From Drosophila pseudoobscura (Eukaryota; Arthropoda; Insecta; Diptera; Drosophilidae): a stretch of DNA of 64,000 bases. The translations under genes and the position numbers were made by a program. The notes under the pieces are model-generated. The model made no database searches. It was not told the DNA's origin and worked only from the letters and a program-made list of their open reading frames with translations. This document shows positions 10,601-22,300 of the stretch, piece after piece. The DNA is taken from contig NC_046681.1 of the NCBI RefSeq assembly GCF_009870125.1, positions 6,213,001 to 6,277,000 on the forward strand, in the 5' to 3' direction. How positions within the stretch are numbered: the first letter of the stretch is position 1; every line of letters begins with the position of its first letter.

Positions 10601-11271
10601 CAAATGAAGGACTTTAATCCATCGGCATTCACCACCACCAACAAGGAGGGTGTCGCACGAGTACGAAAGGAAAAGGGCTCCTATGCTTTTTTGATGGAGA
10701 CCACCAGCCTTACCTATAATATTGAAAGGAACTGCGATTTGACACAGATTGGCGAACAGATTGGAGAGAAACATTATGGTTTGGCAGTGCCATTGGGTAA
10801 GGAATTATCTAGCATAAAATATAAGAGATATTTATTTGTACATTCCCTTATTTCGATTTAGGAGCTGACTATCGCACTAACCTAAGTGTTTCCATACTTC
10901 AATTGAGCGAGAAGGGTGAGCTCTACAAAATGAAGAACAAGTGGTGGAAGAACCACAACGTTACCTGCGACACCTTCCATGAGGTGGACGGGGATGAGCT
11001 ATCGATTATCGAGCTGGGCGGTGTATTCCTTGTACTAGCTGGAGGCGTGCTCACTGGCGTGATTTTGGGCATATTTGAGTTCCTCTGGAATGTCCAGCAT
11101 GTGGCTGTTGAGGAACGTGTCACACCCTGGCAGGCACTGAAAGCGGAACTCATCTTTGCCCTCAAATTTTGGGTGCCCAAGAAACCCCTAAGAATATCCG
11201 GTAGCAGCGAGAAATCCTCCTCTCGTAGATCATCTGGCTCTAAGAAGAGTCGCAGCAAGACGGGCAGTTAG
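7647..11271 (+). CDS. GluR-B: kainate-type ionotropic glutamate receptor subunit, 898 aa, 12 exons
   Basis: Exons: 7647-7737, 7794-7943, 8009-8071, 8149-8355, 8412-8629, 8688-8837, 9152-9588, 9649-9826, 9884-10107, 10165-10302, 10366-10796, 10862-11271; together 2697 nt in frame. A signal peptide (residues 1-20) is followed by the amino-terminal domain. S1 contains CDLTITQLRR, with T508 and R513 as ligand contacts. M1 comes next, then the pore loop IMQQGCD with Gln (Q611) at the Q/R site, then M3 with [10 protein letters not shown]2 with GGST and ETTSLTY (ligand glutamate), M4 and a Ser/Lys/Arg-rich tail. It lacks the intron that GluR-A and GluR-C have after M4 and has an extra one after M1 (10108-10164). 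The donors at 10303 (GTTGGA) and 8356 (GTCAGC) are weak. Length is close to fly GluRIIE/GluRIID, which suggests a neuromuscular subunit. The exon 7 start is the least certain junction. Confidence 0.92.
8870..9110 (+). repeat. dispersed repeat, copy in GluR-B intron 6
   Basis: Most of this 314 bp intron is a dispersed sequence. It includes a T-run followed by ACTCGCTCACTCAC, TTTTCTGGTAGAGAG with GA-rich continuation, and TGCTCGCACTCGGTTC. The same blocks recur near 45371-45475 (inverted) and 63565-63690. The family is not identified, and no terminal repeats or coding capacity are evident. Confidence 0.55.
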
Positions 11272-11828
11272 GAAAACAAAAACATAAACTGTGTAATAAC
11301 ATTTAAAGTTGAATTAAAATTATTTCTTGAACGTGAAACTGAAGAGAAGTCCACAAGGAAATTGGGCAATCTATGGTTTTGGTCGCTTTGATTTATGCAT
11401 ATACATATGTACATATATATTTTGTGCTATATTTATAGAGACTTTTTGTGGACTACTTACTTAGAGGGTGCTTTAGGGGTATATAAGACTAGATCGGAGA
11501 CTTGTATGTGGATCTCAAAGATGGTTTTAGAGAGCTTAAGAGCTTATTAAAAGTATCTGAAACTTAGGAAATATTTCAGTCTAAGGGTATAAAATATTCG
11601 ACTCTCTTACTGCTTTTTTGTGGTACCCTACTTAGCCGGCTATGGGGGCGTCCGGTTAGCCTAATTTTAGAGAACATTTAGTTTTCATTTATTGGTCCAT
11701 TTCCAGCTACAGATGATGCCCAGGGTCTGCCTGGTCGATACAGAGCGTTTCTCTCTCTCTTTTTTTTTGTGATGCGTGTTATCCATAAAACAAATGGCTC
11801 CTTCCACCCACGATTGTTGTTGCTCTCC

Positions 11829-11871
<43 letters not shown>

Positions 11872-12122
11872 GGATCGTAGACAGCTCCATAAAATTTCAT
11901 TTTTTGTGCTTCTTTCTCAGTGCCTTGCGAGCAGTACCCCGGCACGGATCCGGACCAGTTTTCGTTTTTTTTTGTCAATCTATACTTATTTTTTACGCCC
12001 GATTGGCAAAAATTTCGAGCATTTTCCTAGAGTATTTCGTGAAGTGAATTGGAACACTGGGATATCGAGTCTTCAATATATATCATATCGATATAATGCT
12101 TAACTTTACGTGACACATCGTG
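11272..12122. other. gap between GluR-B and GluR-C with (GA)n tract
   Basis: This 851 bp contains the GluR-B 3' end and the GluR-C promoter. No clear AATAAA follows the GluR-B stop. A (GA)n run at about 11834-11872 is the only strong feature; GA tracts can bind GAGA factor in flies. No additional gene is supported. Confidence 0.5.
11834..11872 (+). repeat. (GA)n microsatellite
   Basis: Nearly pure GA dinucleotide tract with one GC interruption, about 250 bp upstream of the GluR-C start codon. Confidence 0.9.
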
Positions 12123-12960
12123 ATGTCTGTCATACAGTTCCTAGTGCTAGTGGCTCTATTTTGTTCCAGCAACGCCAATGATGAGGCTTTGGTGGTGAAA
12201 ATTGGTTGGTAGACCTGCACATATGAATCTTGTATATAGTAAATATGTAAAATAATGTTCATTCAGGGGCCATTTTCTTCGATACGGAAATGAAGCTCGC
12301 TGAAGCATTTGATGTGGCCGTGGAAGAAGTGAATGCCGTAAATCCTATCCTACGATTGGAACCCATCAAACATTATATGACAATTGATGACAGCATTGTC
12401 TTACAGGATCTTTGTAAGTAGTTTCCAATCTTCGTTAAGGATTGTATAGATATGTTTAAAAATTTTTTTAGCTTGCGAGTTGATTGGAAATGGTGTCGCT
12501 GCTATTTTTGGACCAAGTTCAAAGACGAACAGCGGTAAGTTCTTCTGTTTTTTCCTTTTTCCGGCCCATAGTTAAATTATTTTTAAACAAAAATCATATG
12601 CTCTAGCGTCATAAAATAATGTCTAGCCGTATATACATATATGTATAAATCCATAAAGATTAGAGAGCAAGAGAGAGGGAGAGAGGGAGAGTCTTCTAAA
12701 GGCTCGTCCCATTATGCCGCCAACCTCGTTAATGATTCTTCAGAATATCCAAACACACTCTCACATAAAAATCGGGCCACGCAGCATCCAAAAGATCCAA
12801 ATAATTTTGCAGTAAATAAAAGACTTTTGAACCGATGCCAAGAATACATTTCCCCCTCTCGATTGTCGTTTGGTTTGTGTTGTGCTCTTCGTGTTTTGCT
12901 CAGCACTTTCATTGTAGGTTTTGTTAGTTCCCCAGATCATTCTAAACAAAAATATACACA

Positions 12961-12996
<36 letters not shown>

Positions 12997-15900
12997 CTCT
13001 TGTTATCGTGCTCTCTTTTGCAGATATTGTTGAGGTTTTGTGTAATATGACGGGTATACCACATCTGCAGTTCGATTGGCATCCCCAGCAGTCGTTTAGG
13101 GAGAGACTCAACCATCAGATGACTGTCAATGTGGCACCAATGGAACTGATGCTATCGAATGCCTTTTCGGATATTTTGGGCAGCAAGCCCTTCGATTGGA
13201 AGTCCTTTACCATTGCCTATGAGAAGAGTACTCGTGAGTATTGTTGGTCCGATATTTTACTTTAAGCAAGTGAGCCGGGGGTTGGCGTACAAGCGAAGCG
13301 AGTGCGCAGGGGACTTATTTTAAGTTTATGTTCTTATTGTTAACTATGTTATTAACTATATTATTAGGTTGTCTTTTCAGTGTTAAAACCTTACTAAATT
13401 CTTTAAACGTCTCATCTAAAAACTCTTACACTCTACTGAAATTTTGTTCTCTACTATAACATTAAATATCCGCAATAGCATTCCCAGCATGTTAGATATC
13501 TATGGAATCTTATCATCAATAGTCTGTTAGCTTTTCCCAATCAATACCTACCCCCTTCCTCCCTTAGACCTCAATCGCCTGCAGCACATCTTTGCCTGGA
13601 AACAGCTTCATAAAACGGGTATCAAAATGCAGGAATTCCAGCGTGGTGACGACTATCGCATACTGTGGAAAAGAATCAATAATGCCCGAGAAAAGTTTGT
13701 GCTATTGGACTGTCCCTCCGATATTCTGGTGGATGTAGTAAATGCCTCTATAGACTTCAATATGACAGGGTCTTTCAATGTGAGTATCCTTGATATACAA
13801 AAATAAATTATTGATTTTTGATGATTTCTTCTTTCGCAGAATCTATTCCTAACCAATCTGGATACCCATGTTAGTGGCATAGATCGTTTCTATTCCAGAG
13901 AGTTTACAGTGACAGTGGCAGCTGTAAGACTACGAACATATATTCCACCGCCAGTTCATGATGAAATTGACGTATTCGACAATGAAGTGGATACTAGGGT
14001 AGGTCCTCAGTATAAAAGTGACTTTAATTGGTTCGTAAATTAATCTTTTTTATAAAGTTTGATTCTCTAGGAACGCAGCTTGTTTATGATGCTGTGGTTC
14101 TATTCTACAATGCTCTGCTGGATATGAGTCAACGATCAGGTTTCTATATGCCACAGTTTAGCTGCGGCCATGGCTTTTGGCAACCAGGACCACATGTAGT
14201 ACAGAAAATGAAGGAGGTAGATGAGAGCACATCAAAATCCAATCAATAACTAATCTTAAATGATGTTGCAGCTCACACCGAAGCAAATAAAGCCTCCCTT
14301 TAAGACCCAACGTCTGAAGATCAATGCGAATGGCCAGCGTGAAGATTTCAATTTGGAAGTGTACAATCCTCTCATCGATCGCGTGACCCACATTTGGAAT
14401 AAAGATTTTCAGCTTGTGGATATTGAGAAAATAAAGGAGAACTCCAGTCAGGCGGTGAAGCAGAGACGTCTGGAGAACAAAGAGGATTTCTCGCAGAAAG
14501 CCGTGCGGTTTACAGTGGCCACTCGTGTGGGTAAGCCGTACTTTAGCTGGCGGTAAGTAAGCCCTAAATATTCTAGCTATGTCTTTTATATACCTCTACA
14601 CCAATTTTCAGAGACGAACCCGAAGGCGTTCACTATGAAGGCAATGAACGTTTTGAGGGCTATGCCGTGGATTTAATATATAAATTGGCAGAGGAATGCA
14701 AATTCGATTTCGATTTCGAACCTGTTAGAGATAATAAATATGGTAGCTATGATGCGGCAACCGATGAATGGGATGGCATCATACGACAGCTGATTGACAA
14801 TGTAAGATACAGCAGCTATGCTTAAAAGATACACAGCACTATTTCCTCTACTCTCATTTTAGAATGCTCAAATAGGTATCTGTGACTTGACCATTACCCA
14901 GGCACGTCGTTCAGTTGTGGATTTCACTGTACCCTTCATGCAATTGGGCATCAGCATTCTTTCGTACAAGGAGCCGCCACCCAAGGCGGATATTTATGGC
15001 TTCCTCAATCCGTATGGTGTGGAGGTTTGGCTTTATGTAATGATTGCCATGATGATCACATCGATGGCCATGATTTTGGCCGGACGCATGGATCATGGAT
15101 CATGGGAACCTCCGACGGAGAATGCCAATCATGAGCTGGTGCGTCACAATATCTGGAATATGCATAATACCATGTGGCTGGTGTTGGGTTCTATACTAAC
15201 GCAAGGCTGTGATCTGTTGCCAAGGTAAGTAAATCGGAATACATTTATTTTTCTTATATATATATAAATTTTTTTTTTTTTCAGGGGTCTTCCCATGCGT
15301 CTGCTGACCGCCTTCTGGTGGATCTTTGCCCTGCTTATATCTCAGACATATATCGCAAAACTGGCTGCCTTTATAACCTCTTCGAAGTTGTCGGGGAATA
15401 TAGCCTCCCTGCATGACCTTATTGACCAAAATAAGGTACAGTTCGGGACCATACGCGGTGGAGCCACATCCGTTTACTTTTCCGAATCTAACGACACGGA
15501 GAATCGCATGGCCTGGAACAAGATGTTGTCTTTTAAGCCAGATGCCTTCACCAAAAACAACGAAGAAGGTGTGGATCGGGTAAAACTCAGCCGTGGAGCC
15601 TATGCCTTTCTCATGGAGACCACCAATCTGCAGTACTATGTGCAGAGGAATTGTGAGCTAACACAAATTGGAGAGAGTTTTGGCGAGAAGCATTACGGCA
15701 TAGCAGTGCCATTGAGTGAGTGTTGAATGTACCTACCTGCATTTCTCCACGGGAATTCTATATATTTTTTCTATTGCCTCTATAGATGCCAATTTTCGAT
15801 CGAATCTCAGTGTGGGTATACTCAAGCTCAGCGAACAGGGTGTTCTCTACAATTTGAGGAACAAATGGTTCAATAGCAATGAAAGCACTTGTGTCGAGGA

Positions 15901-16287
15901 CTCGACCATCGATGATGGACAATTCGATATGGATTCTGTGGGTGGACTTTTCGTAGTGCTCGTTGTGGGCCTATTTATTGCATTTATCATTGGCATAGCA
16001 GAGTTCCTGTGGCATGTCCATCGCATTGCAGTGAAAGAGATGGTTCGTACTTTTATAAATATGTCCTTTGAATATGATGATTGATAGTTCTACATTTATA
16101 GATACCCACCAAGTTAGCTTTGAAAGCAGAGATTAACTTTCTCTTACGCTTCTGGCTGACTAGGAAGCCTTTGCACACCTATCGCCAGAGTCGAGACTCG
16201 ACCTCCACGGGCTACTCCTCCCTGCAACAGTTATCGAGTGCCTCTAACGAAAAAAAGAGGAAAAAGACAAAGAAAAGAGCGGAGTAG
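12123..16287 (+). CDS. GluR-C: kainate-type ionotropic glutamate receptor subunit, 909-912 aa, 13 exons
   Basis: Exons: 12123-12204, 12267-12413, 12472-12534, 13024-13233, 13568-13779, 13840-13998, 14058-14216, 14272-14552, 14612-14801, 14863-15224, 15285-15715, 15786-16042, 16102-16287; sum 2739 nt, 912 aa. An alternative junction (exon 6 to 14002, exon 7 from 14071) gives 909 aa. Order: signal peptide, amino-terminal domain, S1 with CDLTITQARR (ligand Thr and Arg present), M1, pore loop ILTQGCD, M3, S2 with GGATSVYF and ETTNLQY, M4, Lys/Arg-rich tail. The Q/R-site position carries Thr (about T614), and the M3 gating motif reads TYIAKLAAF instead of SYTANLAAF. The family is certain. The length and the tandem position beside GluR-B fit the GluRIID/GluRIIE class, but orthology is not proven. 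Confidence 0.92.
12955..12998 (+). repeat. (CT)n(TA)n compound microsatellite in GluR-C intron 3
   Basis: A CT dinucleotide run passes directly into a TA run inside the 489 bp intron 3 of GluR-C, ending about 25 bp before exon 4. It forms part of a pyrimidine-rich tract upstream of the acceptor. Confidence 0.85.
13270..13287 (+). repeat. 18-nt GC-rich repeat in GluR-C intron 4, inverted copy at 58067
   Basis: GTGAGCCGGGGGTTGGCG occurs here. Its exact reverse complement occurs at 58067-58084. Both lie in AT-rich non-coding DNA with GCG/AGCG-rich flanks, which suggests ends of a small dispersed element. Confidence 0.5.
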
Positions 16288-16391
16288 TAAATGGATGGAA
16301 AGGCTTGCAAACATTCAGTGAAATATGTATATAGAATAGAGATAGGATACTATAGAGCTAAGCTTTGAAGGGAAACCATGATATAATTTAA

Positions 16392-16397
16392 AATAAA
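16392..16397 (+). terminator. poly(A) signal of GluR-C
   Basis: AATAAA lies 105 nt downstream of the GluR-C stop codon and is followed by an A-rich stretch. It is the first canonical hexamer after the gene. Confidence 0.6.
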
Positions 16398-19300
16398 AAA
16401 AATGTGTATCATTATGGAATTTATTCTACTGGCTTTGTGTTTGTGGCAGAGTGGATAAAGTAGTAGATGTAGGAGGAGTTATTATTACAAGCTAAGGTCG
16501 TTCGAGAGCCGTGTGGATCGTGAGATCGGTAGCGTAAACTGTTATCCTGGGTGCTAACATCGCTGTTGCTCTGTTTCAGCTGCTTCCCTAAAATTCTTGT
16601 CCTCTGTGATTCTTGCTATTTCGAATCGCCGGCGTAATTTCCAACCAATTCCCTTCCAAAAACAGCGTTTTATTAAAACAATGGCAGGGACATTCAAGGC
16701 AGACAACAGCAGCTTTTTAATCCGCACTCATTAACATTCCCGACAGCCAATTGCCACCCACAAATTTGGGCATCTTAAGGGCCCATAGACCCGTCAACTG
16801 TCGGGACATAATTAACCCTTATTTGTACATTTTATTGCCTGCACCATAAAAGAGCCATTTAAATTACAAAGCGCAATACAAAAACCTTTGGCCATTCAGC
16901 CATTTGGCAGGCCCGGCCCGGCCCGGATCGGCGTCGAGTCGAGTGCTGGCATTCAGGGTCCAGGACCCCATAAAGGCCGCGAAATTGTCTGAGGTGGAAT
17001 GCTGATTGTTGAGTGGCATTTAACTTTAAGGAAATTTTCGACGGTCGAGGTCTGGCTGCTGTTGCCTTAAAGCAGCTTACAATTTACAGTTTGGCCACCG
17101 CCGCACAGTGGGCCAAGCCGCTTAACTGCCATAATCCAAGTATCTGGCCAGAACGCAGCAGCAGCAGCAGCAGCAGCATCAGTAGACCCACACTTGACCC
17201 TTTCACAGCTACTCCTCTTTCTCCTCTCTTCTTTCCCATCCCAAACCATTCATTGCCCTTTTCTGTTTTCTCGTTTTTTTATGTTGCGGGACCCATCAAT
17301 GTTGAATGGGAGTGCGTGTCTGATGCGGGCAATGGTCATCATCGAAGTGGTTTCGGCAGGAAGAATTTGCTTGTTAGGTCATAAAAATTCAATACCTAAG
17401 GGGGGAAACTAGTGGCCAGCCCTTGATAAAGCTTCGCAAAAATCTGCTCTGACTCTCTGAGTGTAATTGGAACTGGTGGTGGCTTGTTTAAGGGGCAACT
17501 GGTTTTGGAAGCCACCACCCCAAAGCTTGACCAGTTTTTGCAACCCTTTTTGATGGATGCACTTCTATAATTCCCAATAGGTTAAAGCTGCCTTCATGTA
17601 CATATAGATTGTGCATTTGTCCAACTCTTTACCAGCCTTGTGCAGTGGCAATACCGCAAGCAATGAAGCTTCAACTGAGCTGCGATTATTGCTAGTTGAA
17701 AACTTTAGCCAATAACTCGCCCTCTGTTCCGTTCCGCAAGGTTCTGATACAGTGAGGCAATTTTTTTAAGGTCCCAAAAGGGCCGAATTATGAATACATT
17801 TCAAGAAGTATAAGCTTTAGAGCTAAAGGATGGTATTCCATTAGAAACCATTAGGGCAATAGCTCTGCTAGCACTCCAGGTTAACAGCCTGTTATGGCTC
17901 TCTGTCAAAGAGCCTGTGGCCGCTGCCGAGTGCAGATCACACGGCTCTCGAGCGGCCATAGCTTGCAAGCTAGATCTTATTAAGCATCAAAACCCAATGT
18001 GAACAGCCATTAAAATATACATACATACAGTAAATAGCTTCATCTGACGTTTTAAAAAAGTATAGGATTAATATTATTATGACCAATTATTCTGCTAATG
18101 ATATCCGTAAATTGTCCGACATAAATCGCATTCGCATTCTTTCAATCATTCCAACCCAACACCCTCAGAATCCAGCTTATTCATTAGGTGGGGATCAACG
18201 CACGAGTGGCTAACAAATCATTTAATATAGACATTCCTCGCATCTCTGTCAAAAGTGACATGGTCCCACAAGCTTATTAACCCTTGTCAGGGAAATGCCT
18301 TCGGGTCAAAAAAAAATCCACTAAACGGATGTTGGCCATCAAACAACAACAAAAACTACAACACCCCATAACCCCCCACACACAGGCAGAGAAAAAAAAG
18401 CCATAAAAAACAGACGCAGTCGATTGCCTCATCGACGGAGCGGAAACAATTGACTCGATTACACGGCAAACAAAAACAACTTGCCAACATAAACATGACA
18501 GACCAATAAAAGCAACAACAGGACTCCACTAGGACACAAAAGGATACAACAGAAAAAGGGCAGCCAACCCCGGGAAAAAAGAGGAAATACTCGTTCTATC
18601 AAATAAACGGTAGGTTCGAGGGCCGAAGACCGTGATACCCTAAGATAACCAGTTGTCTTATAGGAGCCCAAGTTTGATTGATGCCAGAAGGAGTTTTTTT
18701 TTATAAGAACTGGTTTATAATTTCTATTAAAGATATCCTATATCTGTATCCTGTATTATTCTGTGTATCTACATAAATCCTACGTCTTCCAATCTTGGCG
18801 GCTTTGATTTATACTCTTTTGAATGCCGATAGCTTAAAACCTGAGGCCCAAATTAAGCATTGAGCCATATATTTGGTTTGAAATTGATGTTATTAAGGAC
18901 ATACATAGGTATGATTGTAAAAGTTATTAGGGGCAAGCTCTTTGCGCACTCACTTCCCTCCTTTGCCAAGCCCCGACTCACTGACCCATTCTCTCCGTCC
19001 TGAGATTGGGACCCACGCAATTCCGACATGCACACTCGCACATTGGATCTTTCTATTTCTTTATCTTTTATGGATGGATCTTTTATTTGTTACTATTTGA
19101 CATGTTCCTTGCTTTTTTAGATCGACGGCCCACATATTAGATAGGACCTCAAATTTCATTGCCTAACCTCTAATCAAAATCAAAGCACCCTCTTGTAGGG
19201 TATGACCAGAGGAATAACAATGTTGCAAGTGTAAAGAGTGCGTGTGAAGGGATGTCCGATGGCATTGGGTTTTGTGTTTCGTGTTTTGGGGCTTGGGGTT

Positions 19301-22300
19301 TTGGATTGACCTCAGCCAGAGAGAGAGAGAGCACGAGTTCACTTCTCTGGTTGATTTTTTTATCCGACATCTTTTTGAGCATGTTTTGATTTGAATAAAT
19401 GTGTGTGTTGACTCCACTGCACTGCCTTTATTTTGATTTCGTTGTCGAATTGTTTGCTGCTGCTGCGAGTGAGTGCCTTAAACCGCATTGTAGAATTTTC
19501 GTTATTGTTAGATATGCCACACAATTTGAAAAACGTTTTGGCAAAAAAAACCACAAATTGTTTTATTATCTGTGTGGCAGCATTCTTTTTTTAATGGTAT
19601 ATAAAATTTTAATTGTTATTTATTGGGAGGCGATGGATGGGTGTGGAATCCAGTTGTTGTTGGGTTAATTGGTTGCTCAGCTGGTGACCAAAAAGGGGGT
19701 GCAAATATTTGTATATGCAGTGAAGTGCATTCACTAAATTAAATTTCAACAATTATTCGATCAAGTAAACAGGGAATACTCTTTTGTTGAAACATTGATT
19801 AATTTTGTTCACGGTTTTACATGTTGAGTTAATTCAGTTAATTAAATTAATTTTTAGATTTTAATTGGTAATTATGGAAAGTAATATAACAGGCAGGATG
19901 GAAAGATAAAACGTATCATCATCCACTTTTAGAGAAAGTGTAGGAGTAGGCACAAAATTTCGATGGATTTTATAATCAGTATTCCGCCAATGGTGTACGG
20001 TGCACACCCACACAAATCTCCGCCGGAAAGTGCAGTTCTAGGCATCCACAATGCATTTTAAACAACAAGTTGTCGAGAGGTCCGGCCGCAACACTGCCCG
20101 ATAATTGTTGCTCTGGGGCAGCAGAAGAGAGCCAATATGTTGGCTTGTATTTTCGTGAGGAGCACGGGCGACTCGAATGTGGCGTGGGTGTGTGCCTGGG
20201 AGCTGGTGAAATTTCGGGAAATTCAACCAGCTAACCAGCAGAAAGCAAGCTGGCAAATAAAAACAATGCCAAAACACAGCACGACGTAGGAGGTGGAGCC
20301 CGCCCCGGGGCCTACAGGACGGCGGAAGCTGAGGCTGGCTCCTGTTCGTGAGGCTCAGGCTCAGGCAGAGGTACAAATTCAATATGGCGTCACAGAGGAA
20401 GTGCCACAGACGCACGGTGCATGTGCATTTGTGTAGGAGGAGGAGGTGGGGGGGGTCCATGTGCATGTCCATGTGCATGTGTGTGTGCTCTCTCATTGAA
20501 CCAACAGCTTGTGGCGTCAATTTGTGGACATTATTGTTTCATGACTGCCAACTGGTTGGGCGGGTGCAACGTGCTACGTGCAACGTGCCACACATGAAAC
20601 GAAAAGCGAGGCCTAAGCAAAGCTACCCGGAAAACTCGCCACAATCACAGGATAACAGTTTTCCATGGGATCTGTTGCGGGGGGCGGGAATCCATCTATT
20701 GTTATTTGATGCAGCTGCAACTGCAACAACAGTAGCTCTGTGCCACTGTGCCACACAACTGTGATCTCATTTTTCGATTATTTACGCGTAGATTTGTGTG
20801 TTAAATTTGTGCCAAAAATTAATTGCGAAGCGCGGTTTTCTGGTTCTCTTTTTGAAATGCCAGCCAGAAGAATGTCCATTCGACGGCAGATTCGGGGCCG
20901 CCGAGATAATTATGCCCCAATTAGTGTTTGGTTGTTCGAATGGGAAATCAATTACGGAGATATTCAAGATGAAAATATTTAAATTGGTATAGAATTTTGT
21001 GGACCCTAACATAGCTGGATTGCCGAAATAGCTCGAAAATATATGAATATGTTTTGGGGTTGGCTATTCTTCCTTTTCTGCCAAACATATAATCAAAATT
21101 ATTCTACCTTCTATAAGAGTATACAAATGTTAACAAAATGTGTGTACAATATTTCCGCTTAATCATATTTCAAAGAACTATACATAAATTCTACTAATTA
21201 TCCAAACATATATGTTGCATTTTATTGTTTCTGGACTCTATGTTTAAAATTGCTAAAATAAATGGAAAATAGTTGCTTTTCCTTTTTGGATTTGAATAAA
21301 TGCAATGAATTTTCAGCAGCTAGAAAAATCATGGCATATGCCTAATGTTCTATCAGAGAGTTGATAGAGTTTGTGTCCGCTGGATGTATGTTTCCCATGT
21401 GGACCCTATTTCCTGAGCACGGCATAAATCAACTGCCAGTGTGCCTTTCTTAGCTCCCAGAAATCCTAAAAACTTCTCTTCAAACACTAAAGCCCCAACC
21501 AATATCCGTCTGCAAATGAGTGTAGAGGAACAACCAGTTGAAATGCCCAACTGCTGGACATTTACAAACGTATTAATTGATTTTCATTCTCTCGATGTTG
21601 GGCAGGAGAATCCCCCCGTCTGTCCTAGCCCCTGTTCTCCTCTGTAGCTGACCCCTGTCCTGCCCTCTGTTGGCCTGTAAAGTTGATTTGATTTTGAAGT
21701 CAATGTCAAATGCGTGTCTTGACTGCCGTTCTCGAATTTGTGAAAGTTTCGATTGGGGGAATGGAAAGTACGAAGTAGCATCCAGGGGCAACCACAACCC
21801 TAGACCGTAAATGACATTCGAGAAACTTGAAAATCGTCTGACGCAGATATTTTTCTTTCCGTTTAATGAAAATTTCATTTTTGTCTCTAGACCTAGATCT
21901 TTTCTTTTTCCATTGCAACTTTTAACTTGTCGGATGGTTTTCTGTTTTTCTGGCTGGCTTTTCATTTGCAGTTGCTGTAGAAAATTGCATTCAAGCTGCC
22001 TTTAAACATTTTCTTTATCGAATCTTTATTTGCTGAAGAGCATTTTGAAATATTTTTTATGATATTTATGTGGTCTTGTAGTTGAAAACTCTAATGTTAC
22101 ATTGGAAATTTGCTTGCTAAAATATTAGTTTATTAAATTGTAAACTGAATTTAAGAAAGTCTAAAAACTCTTTAAGTTTTTGGAGAATATTCTGCTATAT
22201 TAAATTTATATTAAATTTTACTTTGTTAAATTTACATAATTAAATTTCCAATTAATAAACCAATACAAAATCACATAAAGTCCAATTACGTTTTGCATAA

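Noticed and set aside
228-16287. Assignment of GluR-A/B/C to named D. melanogaster genes
   Set aside because: Lengths and layout suggest GluRIID/GluRIIE for B and C, but without an alignment the naming would be a guess.
20038-20764. Overlapping 160- and 138-codon frames on both strands
   Set aside because: Mutually overlapping, Cys/His/Met-rich from GTGCATG-like repeats, no domain seen.
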